From: Shewanella gaetbuli
GTDB taxonomy: Bacteria > Pseudomonadota > Gammaproteobacteria > Enterobacterales > Shewanellaceae
Direction: 5' to 3'
NCBI RefSeq assembly: GCF_023284065.1
Contig: NZ_JAKIKP010000007.1
Span: forward strand, 1-64,000
DNA: 64,000 bases
Shown here: positions 1-9,119 of the stretch, piece by piece
How positions within the stretch are numbered: the first letter of the stretch is position 1
How the letters are laid out: each line of letters starts with the position of its first letter
Position numbers and translations under genes: made by a program
The notes under the pieces: generated by a model
The model's input: only the letters and a program-made list of their open reading frames with translations
Database searches by the model: none
What the model was told of the DNA's origin: nothing

Positions 1-203
1 CTCGAGGATGACGTATAAGACCAACTGTCATTACTCAATGTGGCCAACCGTCATTCCGGCAATGCTTGTGGGCCGGAATCTGCTTGCATTAGCCAAACTG
101 CAGATCCTCGATAAAAGATCTCGAGGATGACGTATAAGACCAACCGTCAGTACTAATAAGCCCAGCCGTCATTCCGGCAATGCTTGTGGGCCGGAATCTG
201 CCT
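1..203. repeat. Two tandem copies of a ~119-bp hairpin-rich intergenic repeat
   Basis: Two direct copies start at 1 and 120. Each begins CTCGAGGATGACGTATAAGA and holds ATTCCGGC...GCCGGAAT as an inverted pair (53-60 with its partner near 72-79; the second copy starts at 171). The junction between copies forms a second hairpin, ATCCTCGA...TCGAGGAT. Spacing is 119 bp at the left end and 118 bp in the middle, so there is one small indel. The copy at 1 may continue outside the window. The same hairpin pair recurs in the repeats at 9120-9535. This looks like a REP-like intergenic family. Confidence 0.85.
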
Positions 204-218
204 TTATAAAACACCCCA

Positions 219-794
219 TTAGAGCTCTTTTTGGTAAAATACACTTTCAAAATCACCTAGTGGATCATGAAAGATTTCTTTTTTTAAGAAAGTCATGCCC
301 AATTTTTCCATCACCTTCAAAGAAGCAATATTCTCTTCATCTGCAATGGCGGTGATAAATTCTACTTCATCTTGTGTCGCCATTAAGTCCACTATGGCTT
401 GGGCCGCCTCAGTAGCAATTCCCTGCCCCCAAGTGCAGTGTTTAAAGCGCCAGCCAATTTCAAGATTATTAAGTAAACGGTTTTGATTAAAAAAGTACAT
501 AGGACGAATTAAAATCCAACCTAAATAGTCATTCTCTAAAGACGATGACAAACCTGCCATATCTTTAGCACTAACTTTCCATAAGCCATGGCCTTTTTGA
601 GGATTATAATATTGCTTAAACCGTGGCATAAACACATTTTCTATTTGTTCCATAGTGGTTTTCTTACCACCGTTAATATACTTGGTTACCGCAACATCTT
701 GGTCTAATTCAAAAAGTAAAGATTGATCATTTAACGTCAACATAGACAAGGTTAAACGTGATGTTTCTATTACTTGTGGAATAGTTTGGCTCAT
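219..794 (-). CDS. GNAT-family N-acetyltransferase (RimJ/RimL-like)
   Basis: A 191-residue protein with the single-domain layout of RimJ/RimL-type acetyltransferases. It opens with the family's typical phrase (ETSRLTLSML) and has a central stretch like the acetyl-CoA-binding region (WGQGIATEAAQAIVDL). The C-terminal ENIASLKVMEKLGMTF is the usual strand-helix of the fold. Such enzymes move an acetyl group from acetyl-CoA to a protein N-terminus, amino acid or small molecule in the cytoplasm; the substrate cannot be read from sequence. The start is ATG at 794. The gene stands alone, divergent from the RND efflux operon with a 169-bp gap. Confidence 0.85.
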   Translation of the reverse strand: MSQTIPQVIETSRLTLSMLTLNDQSLLFELDQDVAVTKYINGGKKTTMEQIENVFMPRFKQYYNPQKGHGLWKVSAKDMAGLSSSLENDYLGWILIRPMYFFNQNRLLNNLEIGWRFKHCTWGQGIATEAAQAIVDLMATQDEVEFITAIADEENIASLKVMEKLGMTFLKKEIFHDPLGDFESVFYQKEL

Positions 795-963
795 AAGTCA
801 CTCTTTTATTAAAATTATATTTTTGTGATAAATTGACACACAAGTTTACACATTGAAGCAACATCGCAACAACAATTACATTATTATAAGCTTAAAATGA
901 ATCAAGCTAATGAAAGTTAGTTAGAAAAAGTGTTTACAACCTTGCATCTACAGAGGACGTACC

Positions 964-2160
964 GTGGCCACAAAAAAACAAATCTTTCTACCAATACTTG
1001 TACTAGGGTTAGGTATTGGAGCATTTGTAGGTATTTCTGCGCTGAAAAAGCCACCAGAAGAAAAACCTGCACTAGATACAACGCCATTAGTTTCTGTAGA
1101 AAAAATACAATTCAAGCCCATGACATTCAGTGTATCGTCATACGGTGTTGTTAGTTCAAAATACAATACTAATTTGGTGTCTCAAGTCAACGGCGAAATA
1201 ACTTATCTATCTGATAAATTTGTGAAAGGTGGCTTTGTCAATGCCGGTGAGATTTTGGCTAAAATTGATGCCAGTGACTATGAGTCAGACTTACTTGACG
1301 CACAAGCCAATATTGCGTCGGCACAAGCAGCCTTAGTGCAAGAAAAAGCCAATGCCAAAGTGGCTGAGCGTGAATGGGCCAATATTAGTAACGGCACTCC
1401 TACTGATTTAAGCTTGCGTAAGCCACAATTAGCCCAAGAAATTGCCAAATTAAAAAGTGCTGAAGCGGGCTTGCACCGTGCGCAACGCAATTTAGAACGA
1501 ACCATCATTCGCGCTCCATATGATTCCTTAATTGCTAGCCGCGATATTGGCTTAGGTTCTTATGTCAGTAAAGGTACATCAATAGGTTCGTTGTTAAATA
1601 CTGATGTTGCTGAGGTTCGTCTACCGCTTGCAGATAAAGAAATTCAATATCTTGAAGAAAAAGGCTTAAATGCGTCAGTGACGCTTGTGGGCAATTTTGC
1701 AGGCAATAAACACCAATGGAAAGGCACCATTGTGCGCAGTGAAGGTGTAGTAGACAGCAAAAGTAGAATGACCTATTTAGTTGCAGAAATTGCTGACCCT
1801 TACGGTCTAAAATCAGATAAACGTGAATTACGCTATGGGACCTATGTCACTGCAACAATAAATGGTTCTAATGCTGGTGACGTTACTATTGTACCTCGTC
1901 ATTTAATTGTAAATAGTAAAGTTGCCATTATGGATGAGCAAAAAACCTTACGTTATAAAGACGTGACCATGCTCAGACAAGACGGTTCTAAAGTTGTTAT
2001 CTCTGACGGGTTAGAAGACGGCATGTTACTCATCACCTCTGCACTTGATTATCCCATTGAAGGAATGAAGCTTGCGCTTCCAGAAGATAAAGTCCTTCAA
2101 AAAGAGCCCGCCTCAACTGAACCAGAACAAACCACTATTGCTATGGGTAGTGAGGATTAA
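964..2160 (+). CDS. RND efflux periplasmic adaptor (HlyD/AcrA-type membrane fusion protein)
   Basis: A 398-residue protein with an N-terminal hydrophobic anchor (residues ~4-27), a split lipoyl/barrel-sandwich domain (first half ending GEILAKIDASDY) and an Ala/Glu-rich coiled-coil hairpin (residues ~98-165). Beta-barrel segments follow, as in membrane fusion proteins. It would link the inner-membrane RND pump encoded next to it to an outer-membrane channel. The start is GTG at 964 with GAGG a few bases upstream. The pump gene starts 3 bases after the stop, so the two are surely cotranscribed. No outer-membrane factor gene lies nearby, so a TolC encoded elsewhere is probably used (inference). 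Confidence 0.9.
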   Translation: MATKKQIFLPILVLGLGIGAFVGISALKKPPEEKPALDTTPLVSVEKIQFKPMTFSVSSYGVVSSKYNTNLVSQVNGEITYLSDKFVKGGFVNAGEILAKIDASDYESDLLDAQANIASAQAALVQEKANAKVAEREWANISNGTPTDLSLRKPQLAQEIAKLKSAEAGLHRAQRNLERTIIRAPYDSLIASRDIGLGSYVSKGTSIGSLLNTDVAEVRLPLADKEIQYLEEKGLNASVTLVGNFAGNKHQWKGTIVRSEGVVDSKSRMTYLVAEIADPYGLKSDKRELRYGTYVTATINGSNAGDVTIVPRHLIVNSKVAIMDEQKTLRYKDVTMLRQDGSKVVISDGLEDGMLLITSALDYPIEGMKLALPEDKVLQKEPASTEPEQTTIAMGSED

Positions 2161-2162
2161 TC

Positions 2163-5100
2163 ATGGAAGATACCAATAAAGGCCTAATTGCTTGGTTTGC
2201 GCGTAATTCAGTTGCCGCAAACCTGTTGATGATTATTATCTTGTTAGGAGGCTTACTAACCGCTAACACTATCAGGAAACAATTTTTCCCTGCGGTTGAG
2301 ATTAACTGGATCGAGTTTAGTGCCGTTTATTCAGGCACTGCGCCACAAGAAGTTGAAGAAGGTATTACGGTAAAAATTGAGCAAGCTCTCGAACGTGTTC
2401 AAGGCTTGAAACGAGTGATTACTTATTCTAACCGAAATATGGCCAATGGTTATTTTCAAATTGAAGATGAATATGACCCTCAAGTTGTATTAGAAGAAGT
2501 TAAATCTGAAATTGATTCAATTTCTACCTTTCCAGCAGGGATGGAACCACCAAAAGTCGAGCGCATTAAAATTCGTCAAGAAGTCATGTATTTAAGTTTA
2601 TACGGTGATTTAAGTCAGCGACAATTAAAAGACCTAGGTGAGAAAATTCATGATGAAATGATGCAATTGCCCGGGGTTAATATTACTGAATATTATGGCG
2701 GTTTAGCCTATGAAATTAGTGTCGAGGTCAGTAAAGATCGACTCAGAGAATTTGGTTTAACCTTTAATGATGTTGCCGAGGCTGTTCGCGGATATTCACG
2801 TAATATGTCTGCTGGCCAAATTAAAGCTGAAAATGGCTACATCAACCTTAGAGTAGAAAACCAAGCTTATGTTGGGTATGAGTTTGAAGATTTACCTCTT
2901 CTAACTTTAGAAGACGGCACCACGATTTTAGTGGGCGATGTCGCTACCGTAAATGATGGCTTTGAAGATGGCATTCAATACTCTAAATTTAACGGTAAAA
3001 ACTCAGTCACGTTTTTCATTGGTGCAGCAAGAAATCAAAGTATTACCGATGTTGCTGCAACTATTCGCAATTACGTAGAACAAAAACAAAAAGCACTGCC
3101 ACAAGGGGTTAGTTTTGAACCTTGGGTCGATATGACCTACTACCTTGAAGGTCGTTTAAACTTAATGCTGGACAGCATGAAAAGTGGTGCCATTTTAGTT
3201 TTCTTAATGTTAGCGCTGTTCCTACGTGTTCGACTTGCTTTTTGGGTAATGATGGGATTACCGGTTTGTTTCCTCGGTACTCTTTTATTTATGCCAATGT
3301 CATTTATCGATGTCACCATTAACGTGATTAGTTTATTCGCGTTCATTTTGGTACTCGGTATCGTGGTTGATGATGCCATTGTGATGGGAGAAAGTGCCCA
3401 TACAGAATGCCAAGAAACCGGCCAGAATATAGACAGCGTTATCCGCGGGGTAAAACGCGTGGCCATACCCGCAACCTTTGGCGTATTAACAACTATCGCG
3501 GCATTCTTACCCATTACCCTTGATGACGGGCCTTCTAGTGCTTTTGGCCAAGCCATTGGTTATGTGGTTATTTTATGTTTGTTGTTTTCATTAGTGGAAT
3601 CAAAACTAATTCTGCCCTCTCATTTAGCGAATATGAAACAACCTAAAGTCGTTCAACCGGGTTCTAAAAATCCTTTAGACTGGTTACGTAACGGTGTTAA
3701 TTTTATTCAAGCTAAGGTTGAAAAAGGCTTAAGTTGGTTCATTGGCCATATTTACCGCCCTAGCCTTACGGTTGCCTTAAAATATCGTTATACCGTGATT
3801 ATGATTTTCATTAGCCTAATCATGATTTGTGCAGGGTTATATGCAGGTGGTTTAGTGCGCTTTATCGGCCAACCTAAAATTCCCCATGACTTCCCTCGAG
3901 TTAAAGTTGAAATGAATGTTGATGCGTCGGAAAAAGCCACCCTAGATGCCGCATTAGCCATCGAGTCAACCCTATATAACGTTGATAAACAACTGGTCGA
4001 GCAATATGGGCAAGGCATGATTGCTGAGATGCAAGTTGACCTTCGTGGCCGCACCAGTGCTGAAATCATGACAAAATTAGTTGAACCAGCATTACGCCCA
4101 ATTAATACCTTTGAAGTAGCTGAATTATGGCGTCAACAACTCCCATTAATACCTGGGGTTAAATCATTTACCATTCAAGACAGTTTATTTGGTGGGGGTC
4201 GTGAAGACGGCGACATTAGCTTTAGGTTAGAAGGTAAAGATGAGCAGCAATTGGTGGCAGCCTCTTTAGCGTTAAAGGAAAAACTTAACTCTCTCAAAGG
4301 TGTCAGCGACGTTAACGACAGTCGCCAATCTAGCGCTAAAGAAGTTCAGTTTGCCCTTAAACCTTTAGCCCATAGCTTAGGCTTAACCTTGGCCAATATC
4401 GCTGGGCAAGTGGGGAATAGTTTTTATGGTTTAGAGGCTCAACGTATTATACGCAATGGTGAAGAAATTAAAGTGATGCTTCGGTACCCAGAGGAACAAC
4501 GTAACTCTATTGCTTTAGTTCAAGACGTGTTAATTAAAACCAGCCAAGGTGCAGAGCTACCTTTATCTGAAGTAGCTGAAATTACAGTAGTTCAAGGGGT
4601 GAATAGTATCCGCCGTGAAAACGGTAACCGTACTATTAATGTATGGGCATCGGTTGACGCTGAACAAGCTGAACCCTTTAAACTAGCCAAGAATATTCGC
4701 GATAATTTCATTCCTGAATTATTAGTAAAATATCCTAGAGTGCGCAGTGAAGTATCGGGCAGCATTCAAGAGCAATTAGACAGTGCAGATACCCAGTTAC
4801 GTGACTTTATTGTTTCAATGCTGGTGATTTATAGCTTATTAGCAATCCCACTGCGTTCATACCTTCAACCCATAATGATCATGTCGGTGATCCCTTTTGG
4901 GGTTATTGGTTCAGTGTTAGGTCATATCATTCTAGGAATAGACCTTAGTGCCCTATCAGTATTTGGCATTATTGCCGCTGCAGGTGTTGTGGTCAATGAC
5001 AGCTTGGTAATGGTCGATTACGTTAATAACTCCCGTAAAAAAGGCATGGCGATAACCGATGCGGTACTTAATGCCGGCTGCCGACGGTTTAGAGCGATCA

Positions 5101-5345
5101 TGCTAACTTCATTGACTACCTTTATCGGCTTGGTGCCCATTATGTCTGAAACCAGTATGCAAGCGCAGATGGTTATCCCGATGGCCGTATCATTAGCATT
5201 TGGGGTATTGTTTGCAACCGTGGTGACGCTATGTCTGATTCCATGTTTATATATTGCCATTGAAGACAGCAAAAATATGATGGGTAAGCTGTTTGATATG
5301 TATAAGCCTGCGAAACACACCGATGACATTGCACATACGCACTAA
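2163..5345 (+). CDS. RND-family efflux transporter permease (AcrB/VexH-like)
   Basis: A 1060-residue inner-membrane pump of the AcrB/AcrD/AcrF superfamily, slightly longer than E. coli AcrB. It has the duplicated layout: an N-terminal membrane segment (LLMIIILLGGLL), a large periplasmic loop, a membrane block with the proton-relay pair Asp403-Asp404 (GIVVDDAIVMGE), a second helix and loop near residue 545, and a final membrane block. It would expel drugs, bile-like detergents or metabolites using the proton gradient; the substrate is unknown. It starts 3 bases after the adaptor gene and ends before a terminator. The divergence from AcrB in the porter loops suggests a VexH-like branch (inference). 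Confidence 0.92.
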   Translation: MEDTNKGLIAWFARNSVAANLLMIIILLGGLLTANTIRKQFFPAVEINWIEFSAVYSGTAPQEVEEGITVKIEQALERVQGLKRVITYSNRNMANGYFQIEDEYDPQVVLEEVKSEIDSISTFPAGMEPPKVERIKIRQEVMYLSLYGDLSQRQLKDLGEKIHDEMMQLPGVNITEYYGGLAYEISVEVSKDRLREFGLTFNDVAEAVRGYSRNMSAGQIKAENGYINLRVENQAYVGYEFEDLPLLTLEDGTTILVGDVATVNDGFEDGIQYSKFNGKNSVTFFIGAARNQSITDVAATIRNYVEQKQKALPQGVSFEPWVDMTYYLEGRLNLMLDSMKSGAILVFLMLALFLRVRLAFWVMMGLPVCFLGTLLFMPMSFIDVTINVISLFAFILVLGIVVDDAIVMGESAHTECQETGQNIDSVIRGVKRVAIPATFGVLTTIAAFLPITLDDGPSSAFGQAIGYVVILCLLFSLVESKLILPSHLANMKQPKVVQPGSKNPLDWLRNGVNFIQAKVEKGLSWFIGHIYRPSLTVALKYRYTVIMIFISLIMICAGLYAGGLVRFIGQPKIPHDFPRVKVEMNVDASEKATLDAALAIESTLYNVDKQLVEQYGQGMIAEMQVDLRGRTSAEIMTKLVEPALRPINTFEVAELWRQQLPLIPGVKSFTIQDSLFGGGREDGDISFRLEGKDEQQLVAASLALKEKLNSLKGVSDVNDSRQSSAKEVQFALKPLAHSLGLTLANIAGQVGNSFYGLEAQRIIRNGEEIKVMLRYPEEQRNSIALVQDVLIKTSQGAELPLSEVAEITVVQGVNSIRRENGNRTINVWASVDAEQAEPFKLAKNIRDNFIPELLVKYPRVRSEVSGSIQEQLDSADTQLRDFIVSMLVIYSLLAIPLRSYLQPIMIMSVIPFGVIGSVLGHIILGIDLSALSVFGIIAAAGVVVNDSLVMVDYVNNSRKKGMAITDAVLNAGCRRFRAIMLTSLTTFIGLVPIMSETSMQAQMVIPMAVSLAFGVLFATVVTLCLIPCLYIAIEDSKNMMGKLFDMYKPAKHTDDIAHTH

Positions 5346-5376
5346 TGGCTAAGCTTTATTAAACCTAGTTAAGTAA

Positions 5377-5408
5377 AATGCCAGCAGTTTTGTTGGCATT
5401 TTTATTTC
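5377..5408 (+). terminator. Rho-independent terminator of the RND operon
   Basis: The stem is AATGCCA (5377-5383) paired with TGGCATT (5394-5400), followed by a T-rich tract. It lies 32 bases after the pump stop codon. Confidence 0.8.
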
Positions 5409-5473
5409 CGCACTTTGGCTTTTAAAATACCTAGTATAATATGGGTTATCACTATAGTTAACATTGTGTTCCC

Positions 5474-6271
5474 ATGGATTTAAATGCCTTAAGTGTATTT
5501 GTTACGCTTTACAAATCAGGCTCTACTCAACGTGCAGCAGTTATTCTTGGCCGCTCGCAATCATATGTATCGAAAACATTAGCACAATTACGACAAGATC
5601 TAGGTGACCCTCTTTTTATACGCACCGCCAATGGTTTTCAACCCACAACTTATGCCATTCAAATAGCACCTAAAATTCAATTGGCCATTGAACAAATAAA
5701 CTCAGCACTAGAACCTGAAAAGTTCAATCCCATGCACATTGAGCATATTTGCATTCATGTTGTTGAACCCATGTTGGTAATTATAGGAAAGTCACTGGTT
5801 GAAACTATAAGAGAAAAAACTAACGCAATCATTGAACTTCGCCACTGGCGCAAACAAAGTAATGCTCTATTAATTGATGGTACTGTTGATATTGGAATTC
5901 ACGGACTCAAAGAAAGACCACAACAGTTATACCAGAAAAAAATAGCTCAAGGCAGTGCGACATTATCAGGTAATTTGGCAGGCGAGTATGTAAAACTACT
6001 TGTTGAAGACTATAACGAACACATCGAACTTCATAAATCTACTGACCATAAGTTAGATGCGACCATACTTGTCGATAATTATGTTGTGTTAAATCAATTG
6101 CTAGAGCAACATTATACCTATAAGTTTCAATTGCCTAGTGATAATGTTAAACAAGAGATTGGGGTAGATATCGCATTAATTTGTAATGCTTCGCGACGTC
6201 ACGAACAAAAAATCAAATGGCTATCCAATATTTGTCAAAATGTTATTCAACAAGCCATCCAAAAACCTTAA
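5474..6271 (+). CDS. LysR-family transcriptional regulator, short form
   Basis: A 265-residue protein whose first ~65 residues are a clear LysR winged helix (LNALSVFVTLYKSGSTQRAA, then SQSYVSKTLAQLRQDLGDPL, then LFIRTANGFQPT). The rest is a weakly recognisable, shorter substrate-binding domain; most LysR proteins are near 300 residues. The effector is unknown. It follows the RND operon on the same strand after a terminator and precedes the pat gene. Either neighbour could be a target, but LysR genes are more often divergent from their targets, so no assignment is made. The start ATG at 5474 gives the standard N-terminus. Confidence 0.85.
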   Translation: MDLNALSVFVTLYKSGSTQRAAVILGRSQSYVSKTLAQLRQDLGDPLFIRTANGFQPTTYAIQIAPKIQLAIEQINSALEPEKFNPMHIEHICIHVVEPMLVIIGKSLVETIREKTNAIIELRHWRKQSNALLIDGTVDIGIHGLKERPQQLYQKKIAQGSATLSGNLAGEYVKLLVEDYNEHIELHKSTDHKLDATILVDNYVVLNQLLEQHYTYKFQLPSDNVKQEIGVDIALICNASRRHEQKIKWLSNICQNVIQQAIQKP

Positions 6272-6390
6272 TTTTGTGAGTTAAAACAAACGAATTGACT
6301 ATCAATAGACTGATGAAATGTATCATACTGAATAATTAAATTTATCATTAAATAGCCTGTGCATCACCGTGTGTTTAAAAGGAGTAAGAC

Positions 6391-9105
6391 ATGAGTCAAC
6401 GTAGCATTCTGGCAGTATTTAAACCTAAATCTGTAGCGGTAATTGGTGCGTCTGACAACCCAACGCGTGCGGGTAGAGCTATAATGCGTAACTTACTCAC
6501 AGGTGGTTTTTCTGGCCCTATTATGCCCGTCACACCAAAATATACTGCCGTTATGGGTGTTCTAGCCTACCCGAGTATTGAGTCACTTCCAGTTAAACCT
6601 GACCTTGCCATTATTTGTACCGCGGCGCATCGCATCCCATCTATTGTTGAACGTCTAGCGCAATTCGGCTGTAAAACCGCCATTATTATGGCCAGCGGAA
6701 TGGCCGATTTAGTCGACGATAATGACAACAACCTGCTTTATCAGACTCAACAGCATGCTAAACGGTTTGGCATGCGCATTTTAGGCCCAAACAGTTTAGG
6801 GATGATATTACCCAGCATAGGACTTAACGCCAGTTTAGCCCATGCAAGTGCCCAGGCCGGTAAAGTCGCCTTTGTGTCACAGTCAGCTGCCATTTGTACC
6901 ACAGTGTTAGATTGGGCCAATAATAAAGGTATTGGCTTTTCCTGCTTTATATCCTTGGGCGATGCTTGCGATATAGATTTTGATGAATTACTTGACTACC
7001 TTGGCCGCGATAGCCGTACAACTGCCATTATGTTGTATATCGACTCTATCAAAGATAAACGCCGTTTTTTATCTGCTGCTAGAGCTGCGTCTAGAAATAA
7101 ACCCATATTTGTTATTAAATCAGGCCGAAGCAATGAAGGCTCTCAAGCGGCTAAGTTACATACAGGTGGTATTCAAGGAAACGATGCCGTATTTGAAGCG
7201 GCTTTTCGCCGCGCGGGTATGTTAAGAGTGAATGACTTGATTGAACTGTTTGCAGCAGTAGAAAGTTTAGCCCATGCCTCGGTATTAAATGGAGAACGTT
7301 TAGCCATCATGAGTAACGGTGGCGGCCCTGCAGTATTAGCGGCTGATGAACTTATTCTGAAAGGCGGTAAATTAGCCACTTTGTCAGCCGATGTGACTTC
7401 ATCATTAAACGATATTTTACCTAGCACATGGTCTAAGCAAAACCCAATTGATATGGTGGGCGATGCCGATGCAAAGCGTTATGCTAATGTGCTTAATGTA
7501 CTGATGAATCAAGAAGATATTGATGCGATTCTTATTTTACACTCACCCTCTATCATGCAACAGAGTGAGTTAATTGCGCAGAGTATTATTGATACCTATT
7601 TACAGCATCCTAGAAAAAACAAGGTTAATATTCTTACTAATTGGAGTGGTGAAGACTCAGCCTACTTGGCTCGTAAACAATTTAATCAATCTAGCATACC
7701 CACTTACCGAACACCTGAAGGTGCTGTGCGGGCATTTATGCATATGGTTGAATACCGTCGTAACCAAAAATTACTTCAAGAAGTTCCGCAGTCAATTCCT
7801 GAGAATATCCCCACCGATAGCGTTACCGCCCGAAAACTATTGCAACAAGCTCAACAGAACAACCAGTTGGTATTAGGCACTAATCAAGTGAGTCAGATTT
7901 TAAAAGCCTATGACTTAACTACCATCGAAACCTGCTTTGTCAGCAATATTGAAGATGCGGTTAACATTGCCGATAAGGTTGGCTACCCAGTGGCGTTAAA
8001 GATTCAATCACCCGATATTCAATATAAGTCAGATGTTCACGGCGTTATGTTAAACCTCACTAGCGCCGAAGACGTTCATCAAGCGGCGCACTCTATTATA
8101 GAGCGAGTACATCAAGTTAATCCGCAAGCAAAAATAGAAGGTTTAATCATTCAAAAAATGGCATTAACCGCAGGCGCGCAAGAAATACGCGTATCCGTTA
8201 TTAATGATCCGGTTTTTGGCCCTGCAATTTGTTTAGGCGAAAGTGCAACTGAGTGGGACCCCACTAAAGATGCCGCTGTAGCCTTACCACCACTAAATAT
8301 GGCCCTAGCCCGTTACATGGTGATTCAAGCCCTAAAAGCTAACAAACTACGCGATCGACATTTACCATTAGGGCTTAACATGAATGCACTGTGTATTATG
8401 TTAACCCAAATATCACACTTAATTATCGACTGCCCTGAAATAGCTGAAATTGATTTTAACCCCATATTAGCCGCCGGAGAAAACATCACATTGCTAGATG
8501 TTGATATGCGATTACACCCAGCAGGCGCAGATAACTCGCAACGTTTAGCCATTTTACCCTACCCTAAAGAACTTGAAGAAACCCTGACCTTAAAGAATGG
8601 TCTGCAAGTCATGCTAAGGCCAATTTTGCCTGAAGATGAGCCAAAGCATATGGACTTTGACAACGCCTTGTCTGACGAAGACCGTTATAAACGTTATTTT
8701 GGAGTGAGATCAAAAATGACCCATGAAGAAATGGCGGTGTTAACTCAAATTGACTTCTCAAGAGAAATGGCATTTATTGCCACCACAAAGCTTGAAGACG
8801 GGCAAGAACTCACCTTAGGTGCTGTTCGTGCCTCTACCGACCCTGACAATACTGAAGCTGAGTTTGCCATGGCGGTTCGTACCGACTATCAAGGTATTGG
8901 TTTAGGTAAAAGATTATTGGAAAAATTGATTCATTATTACCGACATAACGATACTCCGGTATTAACAGGGTTCACCATGTTTGAAAATAGAAACATGGCA
9001 AACCTTGCTAAATCTTTAGGATTCGATGTGAGTTTTGATATGGACGAGCACTTAATCAAAATGCATATGGAGTTTAAGCCTCAAAACACACATGAAGATT
9101 GTTAA
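6391..9105 (+). CDS. patZ: Pat/PatZ-type protein lysine acetyltransferase (acyl-CoA-synthetase-like + GNAT)
   Basis: A 904-residue, three-part protein. An NDP-forming acyl-CoA synthetase-like region covers residues 1-~460 and starts like PatZ (FKPKSVAVIGASDNPTRAGR). An ATP-grasp region spans ~485-700 and a C-terminal GNAT domain ~731-900, with the acetyl-CoA loop QGIGLGKRL near 832. Family members acetylate lysines, classically acetyl-CoA synthetase, to switch it off. Unlike E. coli PatZ, which as I recall has Asn in an N-T-T context, this protein has His257 in LHTGG, the place of the phosphorylated His in active ADP-forming synthetases. A strong AAGGAGT precedes the ATG. The gene is monocistronic. 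Confidence 0.92.
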   Translation: MSQRSILAVFKPKSVAVIGASDNPTRAGRAIMRNLLTGGFSGPIMPVTPKYTAVMGVLAYPSIESLPVKPDLAIICTAAHRIPSIVERLAQFGCKTAIIMASGMADLVDDNDNNLLYQTQQHAKRFGMRILGPNSLGMILPSIGLNASLAHASAQAGKVAFVSQSAAICTTVLDWANNKGIGFSCFISLGDACDIDFDELLDYLGRDSRTTAIMLYIDSIKDKRRFLSAARAASRNKPIFVIKSGRSNEGSQAAKLHTGGIQGNDAVFEAAFRRAGMLRVNDLIELFAAVESLAHASVLNGERLAIMSNGGGPAVLAADELILKGGKLATLSADVTSSLNDILPSTWSKQNPIDMVGDADAKRYANVLNVLMNQEDIDAILILHSPSIMQQSELIAQSIIDTYLQHPRKNKVNILTNWSGEDSAYLARKQFNQSSIPTYRTPEGAVRAFMHMVEYRRNQKLLQEVPQSIPENIPTDSVTARKLLQQAQQNNQLVLGTNQVSQILKAYDLTTIETCFVSNIEDAVNIADKVGYPVALKIQSPDIQYKSDVHGVMLNLTSAEDVHQAAHSIIERVHQVNPQAKIEGLIIQKMALTAGAQEIRVSVINDPVFGPAICLGESATEWDPTKDAAVALPPLNMALARYMVIQALKANKLRDRHLPLGLNMNALCIMLTQISHLIIDCPEIAEIDFNPILAAGENITLLDVDMRLHPAGADNSQRLAILPYPKELEETLTLKNGLQVMLRPILPEDEPKHMDFDNALSDEDRYKRYFGVRSKMTHEEMAVLTQIDFSREMAFIATTKLEDGQELTLGAVRASTDPDNTEAEFAMAVRTDYQGIGLGKRLLEKLIHYYRHNDTPVLTGFTMFENRNMANLAKSLGFDVSFDMDEHLIKMHMEFKPQNTHEDC

Positions 9106-9119
9106 ACTTTAAACAAAGC

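Noticed and set aside
833-838. TTGACA as a -35 element for the RND operon
   Set aside because: No acceptable -10 lies 16-18 bases downstream.
824-842. TGTGATAAATTGACACA as a possible CRP site upstream of the RND operon
   Set aside because: The half-sites do not have the TGTGA-N6-TCACA spacing; only one half matches.
930-1154. 74-codon frame starting just before the RND adaptor gene
   Set aside because: It overlaps the adaptor gene almost entirely in another frame, and the adaptor has clear family features from its GTG start.
3140-3556. Long open frames opposite the RND pump, mfd, sdaA and thrS
   Set aside because: They lie fully inside strongly supported genes, encode low-complexity or unfamiliar peptides, and lack ribosome-binding sites. 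They are antisense shadows.
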